Source: Cellulomonas cellasea
Lineage (GTDB): Bacteria > Actinomycetota > Actinomycetes > Actinomycetales > Cellulomonadaceae
Direction: 5' to 3'
NCBI RefSeq assembly: GCF_030372105.1
Contig: NZ_JAUDBQ010000024.1
Coordinates: forward strand, 1 to 39,690
Length of the DNA stretch: 39,690 nucleotides
The notes under the pieces were generated by a model. The model was not told the origin of the DNA, did no database searches, and saw only the letters and a program-made list of their open reading frames with translations. The translations under genes and the position numbers were made by a program. This document shows positions 16,619-24,198 of this stretch, in pieces. Position 1 is the stretch's first letter; every line of letters starts with the position of its first letter.

Positions 16619-18073
16619 GTGACCGCCCCCGACCTGGGCCAGCCGGGATCTGCGCCTGCGGAGCACTGGGACGCGGTCGTGGTGGGGGGTGGCGTCGCCG
16701 GGCTGGTCGCGGCGCGGGACCTCGCGGCCAGCGGGCTGCGCACCCTGGTGCTGGAGGCGCGCGAGACCGTGGGCGGGGCGGTGGGCCGCCACGTGGTGGC
16801 CGGGCTGACGCTGGACTCCGGGGCGGAGTCCTTCGCGACGCGGGGCGGGGCGGTGGCCGAGCTGGCCCTCGAGCTCGGCCTGGGCGAGCGGGTGGTCCGC
16901 CCTGAGCCACGGGGCGCCTGGGTGCTGCTCCCCCACGGCGCGGGGCCGTTGCCGCGGGCCGGGCTGCTGGGCATCCCGACGGACGCGTGGGCGGCTGACG
17001 CGCGGCGGACGTTGGGGACGGCGGGCGCGCTGCGGGCAGGCGTCGACCGCGTGCTGCCCGGGTGGTGGGGCGCCGGCGGGGACGGGCTGACCCTGGGGTC
17101 GTTGGTGCGGCGCCGGATGGGCTCCCGGGTGCTGGAGCGCCTGGTGCGGCCGGTGGTGGCCGGGGTGCACGCCGCCGATCCGGATGACGTGTCTGTGGAC
17201 GCCGTGGCGCCGGGCCTGCGGGCAGCGCTCGCCGAGCAGGGCAGCCTCGCGGGCGCCGTGCGGTCGTTGCGCGCGTCGGCGCCGGCCGGGTCGGCTGTCG
17301 CCGGGTTCGACGGCGGGCTGCATGTGCTGGTCGACGCCTTGGCGGCAGACCTCACCGGGCGGGCCGGGCAGGTCCGCACGGGCGCCCGCGCGGTGGCGGT
17401 GCGCCGGGCGCTGCAGGACGTGGCGGCGCCGTTCGAGGTGGTGACGGAGGACGCCGAGGGCGCCGAGGGGCTGCTGTGGGCGGATCGGCTGGTGGTGGCG
17501 GCCCCGGCGGCGTTGGGCCTGTTGGGCGACGTGGCGCCGGGGCTGGCGGGCGTGGGGCTGGACCCGGGGGCCGAGGTCGTCCTCGTCACGCTGATCCTCG
17601 ACGCGCCTGCCCTGGACGCCGCCCCGCGCGGCACGGGGGTGCTCACGTCGCCGGCGGCGCAGGGGGTGCGGGCCAAGGCGTTGACGCATGCCACGGCGAA
17701 GTGGGCCTGGCTCGCGGCGGCTGCGGGGCCGGGCCGGCATGTGGTGCGGCTGTCCTACGGGGTTGCGGGCGACGACCCCGGGCCACGCGCGCTGCCCGAC
17801 GACGAGCTGACGGCGCTGGCCCTGCGCGACGCCTCGATCCTGCTGGGCACTCCCCTCGCGGCCGGCCAGGTGGAGGCCTCGGCGCGGGTGGCGTGGTCGC
17901 AGTCGCTGCCCCGGCCGAGCGCCGCCCATCGGGAGGCCGTCGCGCAGGTGCGTGCCGCCGTCGCGCAGACCCCTGGGCTCGCGGTGTGCGGCGCCTGGGT
18001 GGCGGGCAACGGGCTCGCCGCGGTGGTCCCGGATGCGCGCGCCGCGACACGCGGACTGCTGGGCCGGCAATAG
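16619..18073 (+). CDS. hemY: Coproporphyrinogen III oxidase (HemY/CgoX-type)
   Basis: A 484-residue FAD enzyme of the HemY family. The N-terminal dinucleotide fold reads DAVVVGGGVAGLVAARDLAASG with the FAD ribose acid in LVLEARETVGG. The substrate region includes LDSGAESFATRGG. The C-terminal FAD-binding end is LAVCGAWVAGNGLAAVVPDARAA. In actinobacteria HemY proteins oxidise coproporphyrinogen III to coproporphyrin III in the coproporphyrin-dependent route, so CgoX is the likely role rather than protoporphyrinogen oxidase. The GTG start lies four bases after the hemE stop. The usual downstream hemQ/chdC gene is absent; a 180-base control region and hemC follow instead. Confidence 0.94.
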   Translation: MTAPDLGQPGSAPAEHWDAVVVGGGVAGLVAARDLAASGLRTLVLEARETVGGAVGRHVVAGLTLDSGAESFATRGGAVAELALELGLGERVVRPEPRGAWVLLPHGAGPLPRAGLLGIPTDAWAADARRTLGTAGALRAGVDRVLPGWWGAGGDGLTLGSLVRRRMGSRVLERLVRPVVAGVHAADPDDVSVDAVAPGLRAALAEQGSLAGAVRSLRASAPAGSAVAGFDGGLHVLVDALAADLTGRAGQVRTGARAVAVRRALQDVAAPFEVVTEDAEGAEGLLWADRLVVAAPAALGLLGDVAPGLAGVGLDPGAEVVLVTLILDAPALDAAPRGTGVLTSPAAQGVRAKALTHATAKWAWLAAAAGPGRHVVRLSYGVAGDDPGPRALPDDELTALALRDASILLGTPLAAGQVEASARVAWSQSLPRPSAAHREAVAQVRAAVAQTPGLAVCGAWVAGNGLAAVVPDARAATRGLLGRQ

Positions 18074-18111
18074 GCCGAGAATTCGTCCGGAGGGGCTGCG
18101 GAATTGTGTTC

Positions 18112-18172
18112 TGACATCGAGTCAGGAAATGCCGCCGGGCAGCGCCCGACAATGCGTTCTGACTGCCCGTCA
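18112..18172. promoter_or_regulatory. Tandem TGAC-N5-GTCA motif before hemC
   Basis: Two copies of a palindrome occur 48 bases apart in the 180-base gap upstream of hemC: TGACatcgaGTCA (18112-18124) and TGACtgcccGTCA (18160-18172). Both are preceded by the same bases, giving the shared pattern G(T/C)GTTCTGAC-N5-GTCA. The spacing of about 4.5 helical turns suits a cooperative or looping regulator. No known regulator could be assigned. Confidence 0.6.
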
Positions 18173-18253
18173 TCTCCTTTCCTCGATGTCGCGCGGAGGC
18201 GCCCCGGCGCGGGCCTTTCGACATCAGCCCAGCCGAGGACGACACTGGACCCC

Positions 18254-19300
18254 ATGCCCACGACAGTCCGCATCGGCACCCGTGCCAGCGCCCTGGCCCT
18301 CACCCAGACCGGACACGTCGCCACGGCGCTCAGCAGCGCGGGGACGCTCGACGCGGAGATCGTGCACGTGCGGACCGACGGGGACCGGCTCACCGGCTCC
18401 CTGTCCGCCCTGGGCGGCACCGGCGTCTTTGTCACAGCCCTGCGCGACGCGCTGCTCGCCGGCGACGTCGACGTCGCGGTCCACTCGCTCAAGGACCTGC
18501 CCACCGCCCCGATGCAGGGCATCTCGCTCGGCGCCGTGCCGCCACGCGAGGACCCCCGCGACGTGCTGTGCGCCCGGGAGGGCTGGACGATCGCGACGCT
18601 GCCGACCGGCGCCCGCGTGGGCACCGGCTCACCGCGCCGCAAGGCCCAGCTCCTCGCCGCCCGCCCCGACCTCGACGTGGTCGACATCCGCGGCAACGTC
18701 GACACCCGGCTCGGGCGCGTCGCCCCCGGCGACCTCGACGCCGTGATCCTGGCCCGCGCGGGCCTGGCCAGGCTCGGCAGGCTCGACGCCGTCACCGAGG
18801 TGATCGATCCCGCGGTGATGACGCCTGCGCCAGGGCAAGGCGCCCTCGGGGTGGAGGTCCGCAGCCCGGGCACCGTGGAGTCGCTGGGCGAGGACCTCGC
18901 CGCGGCGCTGGCCGCGCTCGACGACCCGCGCAGCCGGCTCGCGGTGTTCGCCGAGCGCACACTGCTCTTCTGCCTCGAGGCCGGGTGCGCGGCGCCCGTC
19001 GGCGCCCTCGCGTGGATCGACGAGACGACGCCCGACGACCCCCGGCTGACCCTCGACGCCGTGGTGATCAGCCTGGACGGCTCCGCCCAGCTCCGCCGCT
19101 CCGGCTCCGTGCGGCTGAACACGCCGCAGAAGGACCTCGGGCACCCGCTGCTGCCGACCACGCTCGGCCCCGTCGTGTACGGCAAGTCCCCGTATGACGA
19201 CCTCGCGATCGCGCTCGGGCGGGCGATCGCCGACGACCTGCTCGCCTCCGGCGCCGCCGCGATCGCGGACATCGGCCCCCGCACGGCGGACCTGCGATGA
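18254..19300 (+). CDS. hemC: Hydroxymethylbilane synthase (porphobilinogen deaminase)
   Basis: A 348-residue enzyme that joins four porphobilinogen units into hydroxymethylbilane. The start motif TVRIGTRASALALTQT and HSLKDLPT are family hallmarks. VGTGSPRRKAQLLAARPDL and RGNVDTRLGRV bind substrate. The dipyrromethane cofactor is attached to about C245 in LEAGCAAPVGA. Length is slightly greater than the E. coli enzyme, with an extended domain 3 tail. The ATG at 18254 lacks a close ribosome site; GACACT ends seven bases upstream. It begins the hemC-hemD-hemB-hemL unit behind the tandem TGAC-N5-GTCA sites. Confidence 0.97.
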   Translation: MPTTVRIGTRASALALTQTGHVATALSSAGTLDAEIVHVRTDGDRLTGSLSALGGTGVFVTALRDALLAGDVDVAVHSLKDLPTAPMQGISLGAVPPREDPRDVLCAREGWTIATLPTGARVGTGSPRRKAQLLAARPDLDVVDIRGNVDTRLGRVAPGDLDAVILARAGLARLGRLDAVTEVIDPAVMTPAPGQGALGVEVRSPGTVESLGEDLAAALAALDDPRSRLAVFAERTLLFCLEAGCAAPVGALAWIDETTPDDPRLTLDAVVISLDGSAQLRRSGSVRLNTPQKDLGHPLLPTTLGPVVYGKSPYDDLAIALGRAIADDLLASGAAAIADIGPRTADLR

Positions 19301-19307
19301 CGGCCGG

Positions 19308-20177
19308 ATGCGCGATGACGACCCGGCGAGCGATGACGGCCACGCCCCGATGAGCGCAGCGCTGGACCAGGGCCCCCTCAGCGGGCTCCGCGTGCTGGTG
19401 CCCCGCACCACGACCGGCCTCGACCCGTTGGCGATCGCGCTCACCGCGGCCGGCGCGGAGCCCGTCGCGGTCGAGCTCATCACCACGGTCCCCCCGGAGG
19501 ACCCCACCGAGATCGACGACCTGCTGCTCGCCCTGGACGCCGGGTACTACACCTGGCTGGCGGTGACGAGCGCGGCGACGCTGCCCGTGCTCACCAGCCG
19601 CGCCGAGGAGATCGACTCGACGCTCGCGGAGCTCGTCGCGGACACGCAGGTCGCCGCCGTCGGCCCCGCCACCGCGCGGGCGCTGCGGGCCGAGGGTGTG
19701 CACGTCGACCTGGTGCCCCGCGGCACGTCGTCGGCGGCCAGCATGCTCGAGCAGTGGCCGGCGCTGTCCGGCGAGGGCCGTGTGCTCGTGCCCCACGCCG
19801 ACTTGGCCTCGCCGCGGCTGGTCGACGGGCTGCGGGCGCGGGGCTGGCAGGTGGACGACGTGGTCGCCTACCGCACGCTGCGTGGGGCGCCGCCTGAGCC
19901 CGAGGTCCTCGCCGCATGGTCGGGCGGGGGCATCGACGGGGTGCTGCTCACCTCCGGCAGCACGGCCCGGCACCTCGTCGAGCTGCTCGGCCCGCCGCCT
20001 CCCGGCGTGCTGGTCTGCTGCATCGGGCCCAGCACCGAGGCGGAGGCCCGCCGCCTGGGCCTGCCCGTCGCCGCCGTTGCCGAGGCCCAGACACCGGCCG
20101 CCCTCGTCGAGGCGCTCGCCTCGGCCCGCACCCGGCCGCCGCACCCCGATTCGCACCCGAGAAGAGCACCGAGGTGA
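19308..20177 (+). CDS. hemD: Uroporphyrinogen III synthase
   Basis: A 289-residue enzyme that inverts ring D while closing hydroxymethylbilane to uroporphyrinogen III. The family is poorly conserved, but [44 protein letters not shown] and [16 protein letters not shown] (first lobe) are recognisable. The second lobe shows [39 protein letters not shown] and [15 protein letters not shown]. It lies between hemC and hemB as expected. The start at 19308 is seven bases after the hemC stop; ATG at 19350 would remove an acidic leader ([14 protein letters not shown]) and fits the family N-terminus equally well. A repeated GCGATGACG element surrounds the junction. Confidence 0.93.
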   Translation: MRDDDPASDDGHAPMSAALDQGPLSGLRVLVPRTTTGLDPLAIALTAAGAEPVAVELITTVPPEDPTEIDDLLLALDAGYYTWLAVTSAATLPVLTSRAEEIDSTLAELVADTQVAAVGPATARALRAEGVHVDLVPRGTSSAASMLEQWPALSGEGRVLVPHADLASPRLVDGLRARGWQVDDVVAYRTLRGAPPEPEVLAAWSGGGIDGVLLTSGSTARHLVELLGPPPPGVLVCCIGPSTEAEARRLGLPVAAVAEAQTPAALVEALASARTRPPHPDSHPRRAPR

Positions 20178-20181
20178 ACCC

Positions 20182-21192
20182 GTGACCGGATTCGAGCCGC
20201 ACCTCATCTCCCCCGTGGGACGCGTGCGCCCCCGCCGCCTGCGCGCCACGCCCGCGATGCGCCGCCTGAACGCGCAGACCCGGGTGCACCCGGCCAGCCT
20301 GGTGCTGCCCCTGTTCGTCAAGGAGGGCCTGCGCGAGCCCGCCCCGATCCGCTCCATGCCGGGCGTGGTCCAGCACTCGCGCGACTCGCTGCGCCGCGCG
20401 GTGGCGCAGGCAGCCGAGGCGGGCATCGGCGGCGTGATGCTGTTCGGGGTGCCCGAGCACCGTGACGCCGTCGGCAGCCAGGCCACCGACCCGCATGGCG
20501 TGCTCAACGTGGCCATCACGGACGCCGCCCGCGAGGCCGGCGACGCGCTGGTGGTGCAGGCGGACCTGTGCCTCGACGAGTTCACCGACCACGGGCACTG
20601 CGGGGTGCTGACCCCCGACGGCCGGGTGGACAACGACGCGACGCTGGTGCGGTACGCCGCGATGGCCCTCGCGCAGGCGCAGGCCGGCGCCCATGTGGTG
20701 GGCCTCAGCGGGATGATGGACGGCCAGACGGCTGCGGTGCGCGACGTGCTCGACGACGACGGCCATGACGACGTGGCGGTGCTCGCCTACGCCGCGAAGT
20801 ACGCCTCGGCGTTCTACGGGCCGTTCCGGGAGGCGGTGGACTCGCAGCTCGACGGGGACCGGCGCACCTACCAGATGGACCCGGCGAACCGCCGGGAGGC
20901 TGCGTTGGAGGTCGCGCTCGACATCGCCGAGGGCGCCGACATCGTCATGGTGAAGCCCGCGATGGCCTACCTTGACGTGCTCGCCGACGTCGCCGCGACG
21001 TCTACGGTGCCCGTGGCGGCGTACCAGGTGTCCGGTGAGTACGCGATGATCGAGGCCGCCGCGGCGAACGGCTGGATCGATCGTCGCCGAGCTGTGATGG
21101 AGTCAGTGCTCAGCATTCGGCGCGCAGGCGCCGATCAAGTCCTGACGTACTGGGCGGTCGAACTGGCCGGATGGCTGCAGGAGGAGAGCTGA
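20182..21192 (+). CDS. hemB: Delta-aminolevulinic acid dehydratase (porphobilinogen synthase)
   Basis: A 336-residue enzyme that condenses two 5-aminolevulinate molecules to porphobilinogen. The active-site lysine is about K258 in [14 protein letters not shown] and a second lysine lies in [14 protein letters not shown]. The metal-site segment reads [17 protein letters not shown]: it has two of the three zinc cysteines of the E. coli/animal enzyme, the middle one being Asp, so the metal dependence may differ. [12 protein letters not shown] and [10 protein letters not shown] are the usual N-terminal blocks. The GTG start follows GAGGTG by a good spacing, and hemL starts inside its stop codon. 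Confidence 0.97.
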   Translation: MTGFEPHLISPVGRVRPRRLRATPAMRRLNAQTRVHPASLVLPLFVKEGLREPAPIRSMPGVVQHSRDSLRRAVAQAAEAGIGGVMLFGVPEHRDAVGSQATDPHGVLNVAITDAAREAGDALVVQADLCLDEFTDHGHCGVLTPDGRVDNDATLVRYAAMALAQAQAGAHVVGLSGMMDGQTAAVRDVLDDDGHDDVAVLAYAAKYASAFYGPFREAVDSQLDGDRRTYQMDPANRREAALEVALDIAEGADIVMVKPAMAYLDVLADVAATSTVPVAAYQVSGEYAMIEAAAANGWIDRRRAVMESVLSIRRAGADQVLTYWAVELAGWLQEES

Positions 21193-22526
21193 TGGGCGCA
21201 GGGAGCGGGACGTCCGCGTCGTACTACGAGCGGGCGCGGGCGGTGACCCCGGGCGGTGTGAACTCCCCGGTCCGGGCCTTCGGCTCCGTGGGCGGCACCC
21301 CCCGGTTCCTCACGTCGGCGCGCGGCGCGTACGTGACGGACGCGGACGGCAACGAGTACGTCGACCTGGTCGGCTCCTGGGGCCCGGCGCTGTTGGGGCA
21401 CGCGCACCCGGTGGTCGTCGAGGCCGTGCAGCAGGCGGCGTCCCGCGGCCTGTCCTTCGGCGCCCCGACGCTCACCGAGGTCGAGCTCGCGGACGAGATC
21501 CGGGCGCGGGTGCCCGCGGCCGAGCGGGTCCGCCTCGTCTCCACCGGCACCGAGGCCACGATGACGGCCGTGCGGCTCGCACGTGGCGTGACGGGCCGCG
21601 AGCGGATCGTGAAGTTCGCCGGCTGCTACCACGGCCACGTCGACTCCCTGCTCGCCGAGTCCGGCTCCGGCGTCGCGACCCTGGGCCTGCCCGGCTCGGC
21701 CGGTGTGACGAGTGCTGTCGCCGCCGAGACCATCGTGCTGCCCTACAACGACCTCGAGGCCGTCGAGGCGGCGTTCGCCGAGCACGGCGACAGCATCGCG
21801 GCCATCATCACGGAGGCCGCGCCCGCGAACATGGGCGTCGTGCCGCCGCTGCCGGGCTTCAACGCGGCACTGCTGCGCATCGCGCACGCGCATGGCGCAC
21901 TGCTCATCCAGGACGAGGTGCTCACCGGCTTCCGCGTGGGGCCCGCCGGCTGGTGGGGCCTGGAGGGCTCCGTCGAGGGCTGGGACCCGGACCTGCTGAC
22001 GTTCGGCAAGGTCATCGGTGGCGGGCTGCCGGTGGCGGCCGTCGCGGGCCGGGCCGACGTGCTCGACGCGCTGGCGCCGCAGGGGCCCGTGTACCAGGCG
22101 GGCACGCTGTCCGGGAACCCGGTGGCCACCGCCGCGGGCCTGGCCACGCTGCGAGCCGCCGACACCGCGGTGTACGGCCGCATCGACACGGTCTCCGCCG
22201 CGCTGCGGGCGGCCGTCTCGGGGGCGCTGGCCGAGGCGCAGGTCCCGCATGCCGTGCAGTGGGCGGGCAGCCTGTTCAGCACGATGTTCGGCAGCCCGGC
22301 TGCCGCGCGGGGCGCCCGGGACTACGCGTCGGTGCTGGGCACGGACTCGTGGCGGTACGCGCCGTTCTTCCACTCGCTGCTGGAGCAGGGCGTGTACGCG
22401 CCGCCGTCGGCCTTCGAGGCGTGGTTCGTCTCGGCGGCCCATGACGACGAGGCGGTGTCGCGCGTGCTCGACGCGCTGCCCGCCGCCGCCCGCGCCGCCG
22501 CGTCCGCCCAGGACCCGAACGCGTAG
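21192..22526 (+). CDS. hemL: Glutamate-1-semialdehyde 2,1-aminomutase
   Basis: A 444-residue PLP enzyme that isomerises the HemA product to 5-aminolevulinate. The family start is [20 protein letters not shown]. The PLP lysine is about K273 in [15 protein letters not shown], with [13 protein letters not shown] before it. [17 protein letters not shown] and [10 protein letters not shown] are the cofactor-binding blocks. The ATG overlaps the hemB stop by one base and follows GGAGGAG. It is the last enzyme gene of the cluster. Confidence 0.97.
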   Translation: MGAGSGTSASYYERARAVTPGGVNSPVRAFGSVGGTPRFLTSARGAYVTDADGNEYVDLVGSWGPALLGHAHPVVVEAVQQAASRGLSFGAPTLTEVELADEIRARVPAAERVRLVSTGTEATMTAVRLARGVTGRERIVKFAGCYHGHVDSLLAESGSGVATLGLPGSAGVTSAVAAETIVLPYNDLEAVEAAFAEHGDSIAAIITEAAPANMGVVPPLPGFNAALLRIAHAHGALLIQDEVLTGFRVGPAGWWGLEGSVEGWDPDLLTFGKVIGGGLPVAAVAGRADVLDALAPQGPVYQAGTLSGNPVATAAGLATLRAADTAVYGRIDTVSAALRAAVSGALAEAQVPHAVQWAGSLFSTMFGSPAAARGARDYASVLGTDSWRYAPFFHSLLEQGVYAPPSAFEAWFVSAAHDDEAVSRVLDALPAAARAAASAQDPNA

Positions 22527-22619
22527 CCGCCTGCCGAGGGCCCTGGCTGCTGAGCCGCGATCGGGCATGATGGCCCGGACGCGGAGGAACCGCGCGTACC
22601 GGACGCCAGGAGACGCTCA

Positions 22620-23495
22620 GTGCCGCTCATGCAGAAGGCCGTCACGCCCGCCATCTCCGCGGCGATCCTGGAGGACGGCCACGACCGGGTCTCGGGGTTC
22701 GTGCTCCGCGCCGAGGACGTGTCGTTCGCGACGAGCGTCGAGCTCCTGCACGAGGCGCACGGCCTGGGGCTCCCCGGGTCGCCGTTCCGCGCGGACGCGC
22801 CCTGGGTGGACGTGCTGCGGTTCCCGTCGTCCGGGCAGCTCCGCTTCGAGGAGGCCGTCGGCGGCCCGGACGAGGTGTCCCGTGTGCGCGCTGGCGGCCC
22901 ACACGGCCAGGATGTCCCGCAGTTCTGGGTGATGCACACGCGCGTCCCCGCCGGGTCGGAGCTGGTCCGGGTGCGGGCCGATGGCACGTCCACTCCCCTG
23001 GCCCGGTTCGCCGACGTGGGGCATGGGTGGCAGCCGGTGGGCGGCGAGCCGGCATTGGCGCCCTCGCTGTCGCGCTTCGTCGGGCTGATGGCGCGGTGGC
23101 GGGGCGCGCACCTGGCGGCGGACACGCTGCCCGATGGCGGCGTGGTGCTCGCCTCGGAGTCCGAGCCGGAGCCTGGGCTCGAGGGGTTCACGCGGACGGC
23201 TGCCGGGCGGTGGCGGCGCGAGGTCCCGCGCGCTGAGGTCGAGGAGTTGTTCGAGCTGGTCGTGATGGCGGCGTGGGGTCCGCTGCCCGTGCGGGTGGTC
23301 GACCAGTGGACGGATGAGGACGGGGAGCAGGTGGCGCGCGTCTCGTGCGTCGGGCATGACGCCGATCTGGCGGAGTCGCTCGGGCTGGAGGAGGTCGACG
23401 CCGACGTCTACGAGGCGAACGTCCGGATGGGCGCGCTGCAGGACGTCACACCGGCCCGGCTCGTGCCAGACGACTGGGCGTCGGCCACTGCCTGA
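22620..23495 (+). CDS. Unknown protein, paralogue B of a pair flanking the heme cluster
   Basis: A 291-residue soluble protein homologous to the one at 13269-14120, with shared blocks from MQKA-TPA at the start through GHDRVSGFVLRAEDVSFAT, VDVLRF, GSELVRVRADGT, AGRWRREVPRAEVEELFEL, RVVDQW and VYEANV near the end. It is about eight residues longer, with an insertion after DVLRF (EEAVGGPDEVSRVRAGG region). The GTG start follows CAGGAGA at good spacing. It lies 93 bases downstream of hemL on the same strand and could be co-transcribed with it. No recognised domain and no membrane segment are present. A ligand-binding or regulatory role in heme metabolism is speculative. Confidence 0.88.
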   Translation: MPLMQKAVTPAISAAILEDGHDRVSGFVLRAEDVSFATSVELLHEAHGLGLPGSPFRADAPWVDVLRFPSSGQLRFEEAVGGPDEVSRVRAGGPHGQDVPQFWVMHTRVPAGSELVRVRADGTSTPLARFADVGHGWQPVGGEPALAPSLSRFVGLMARWRGAHLAADTLPDGGVVLASESEPEPGLEGFTRTAAGRWRREVPRAEVEELFELVVMAAWGPLPVRVVDQWTDEDGEQVARVSCVGHDADLAESLGLEEVDADVYEANVRMGALQDVTPARLVPDDWASATA

Positions 23496-23543
23496 GGCAC
23501 TGCTGTCGGCAGGGTTCCGGGACTGACGTCCCAGGTGGGGGAA

Positions 23544-23558
23544 TACCCCCTGGGGGTA
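23544..23558. promoter_or_regulatory. CsoR-type copper operator overlapping the csoR promoter
   Basis: TACCCCC-T-GGGGGTA is a perfect palindrome of the C-tract/G-tract type bound by CsoR proteins. The last bases merge with TACCCT (23557-23562), a likely -10 box ending six bases before the csoR GTG. Bound CsoR would therefore block the promoter, and Cu(I) would release it. A short hairpin GGGACtgacGTCCC (23519-23532) lies just upstream and may separate this unit from the preceding gene. Confidence 0.85.
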
Positions 23559-23568
23559 CCCTGTTGGG

Positions 23569-23901
23569 GTGATCGAGCGGCCACGCCGCCATGCCCGACG
23601 CACCCCCACGGAGGACCCGTTGCACGGCTACATCCAGGATAAGGACGATTACCTCAAGCGGCTGCGCCGCGTCGAGGGCCAGGTCCGCGGCATCGCCCGC
23701 ATGGTCGAGGACGAGACCTACTGCATCGACGTCCTCACCCAGATCGCCGCCGTGACCAAGGCCCTGCAGGCCGTGAGCATCGGCCTCGTCGAGGACCACC
23801 TCGGGCACTGCGTCGTCAACGCCGCACGGGAGTCCCCCGAGGCCGGCGCCGCGAAGGTCCGCGAGGCCAGCGAGGCCATCGCCCGCCTCGTGCGCAGCTG
23901 A
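23569..23901 (+). CDS. csoR: Copper-sensing transcriptional repressor CsoR
   Basis: A 110-residue member of the CsoR/RcnR four-helix family. The Cu(I) ligands C52, H77 and C81 have exactly the C-x24-H-x3-C spacing of mycobacterial CsoR. The DNA-binding helix begins LKRLRRVEGQVRGIARMVE. The GTG at 23569 is placed six bases after the TACCCT box, implying a leaderless message. An in-frame TTG at 23620, with GGAGG seven bases upstream, would give a 93-residue protein starting at HGYIQDKD and is a serious alternative. It represses its own operon with copZ and copA. Confidence 0.95.
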   Translation: MIERPRRHARRTPTEDPLHGYIQDKDDYLKRLRRVEGQVRGIARMVEDETYCIDVLTQIAAVTKALQAVSIGLVEDHLGHCVVNAARESPEAGAAKVREASEAIARLVRS

Positions 23902-23958
23902 CCGCCCCCACCCACCATCCCGGCCCACGGCCACCCACCCGGAAGGAACACCCCCCTC

Positions 23959-24198
23959 ATGAGCCAGACCCTCACTTCCACGTTCGGCGTCGACGGCCTG
24001 ACCTGCGGCAACTGCGTCCAGCACGTCACGGACGAGATCACCGCGCTGCCCGGCGTCAAGAACGTCACCGTCGAGCTCGTCAAGGGCGGCACCTCGCAGG
24101 TCACCGTCGTCTCCGACGCGCCGCTGTCCGACGACGCGATCCGCGAGGCCGTGGACGAGGCCGGGTACGTGCTGGCCCCCAAGGGATCGCTGCTGTGA
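23959..24198 (+). CDS. copZ: Copper chaperone, heavy-metal-associated domain
   Basis: A 79-residue single HMA domain (beta-alpha-beta-beta-alpha-beta). The Cu(I) site is GLTCGNC with C16 and C19, followed by LPGVKNVTVELVKGG and AVDEAGYVL. It delivers Cu(I) to the exporter encoded next. The ATG follows GGAAGGA, and its stop codon overlaps the copA GTG. Length and order are typical of csoR-copZ-copA operons. Confidence 0.96.
   Translation: MSQTLTSTFGVDGLTCGNCVQHVTDEITALPGVKNVTVELVKGGTSQVTVVSDAPLSDDAIREAVDEAGYVLAPKGSLL

Noticed and set aside
14218-17694. A very long minus-strand reading frame extending hemA by about 730 residues
   Set aside because: The extension is antisense to hemE and hemY, which have clear family motifs; it is a high-GC shadow frame. 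HemA starts at 15504 or 15495.
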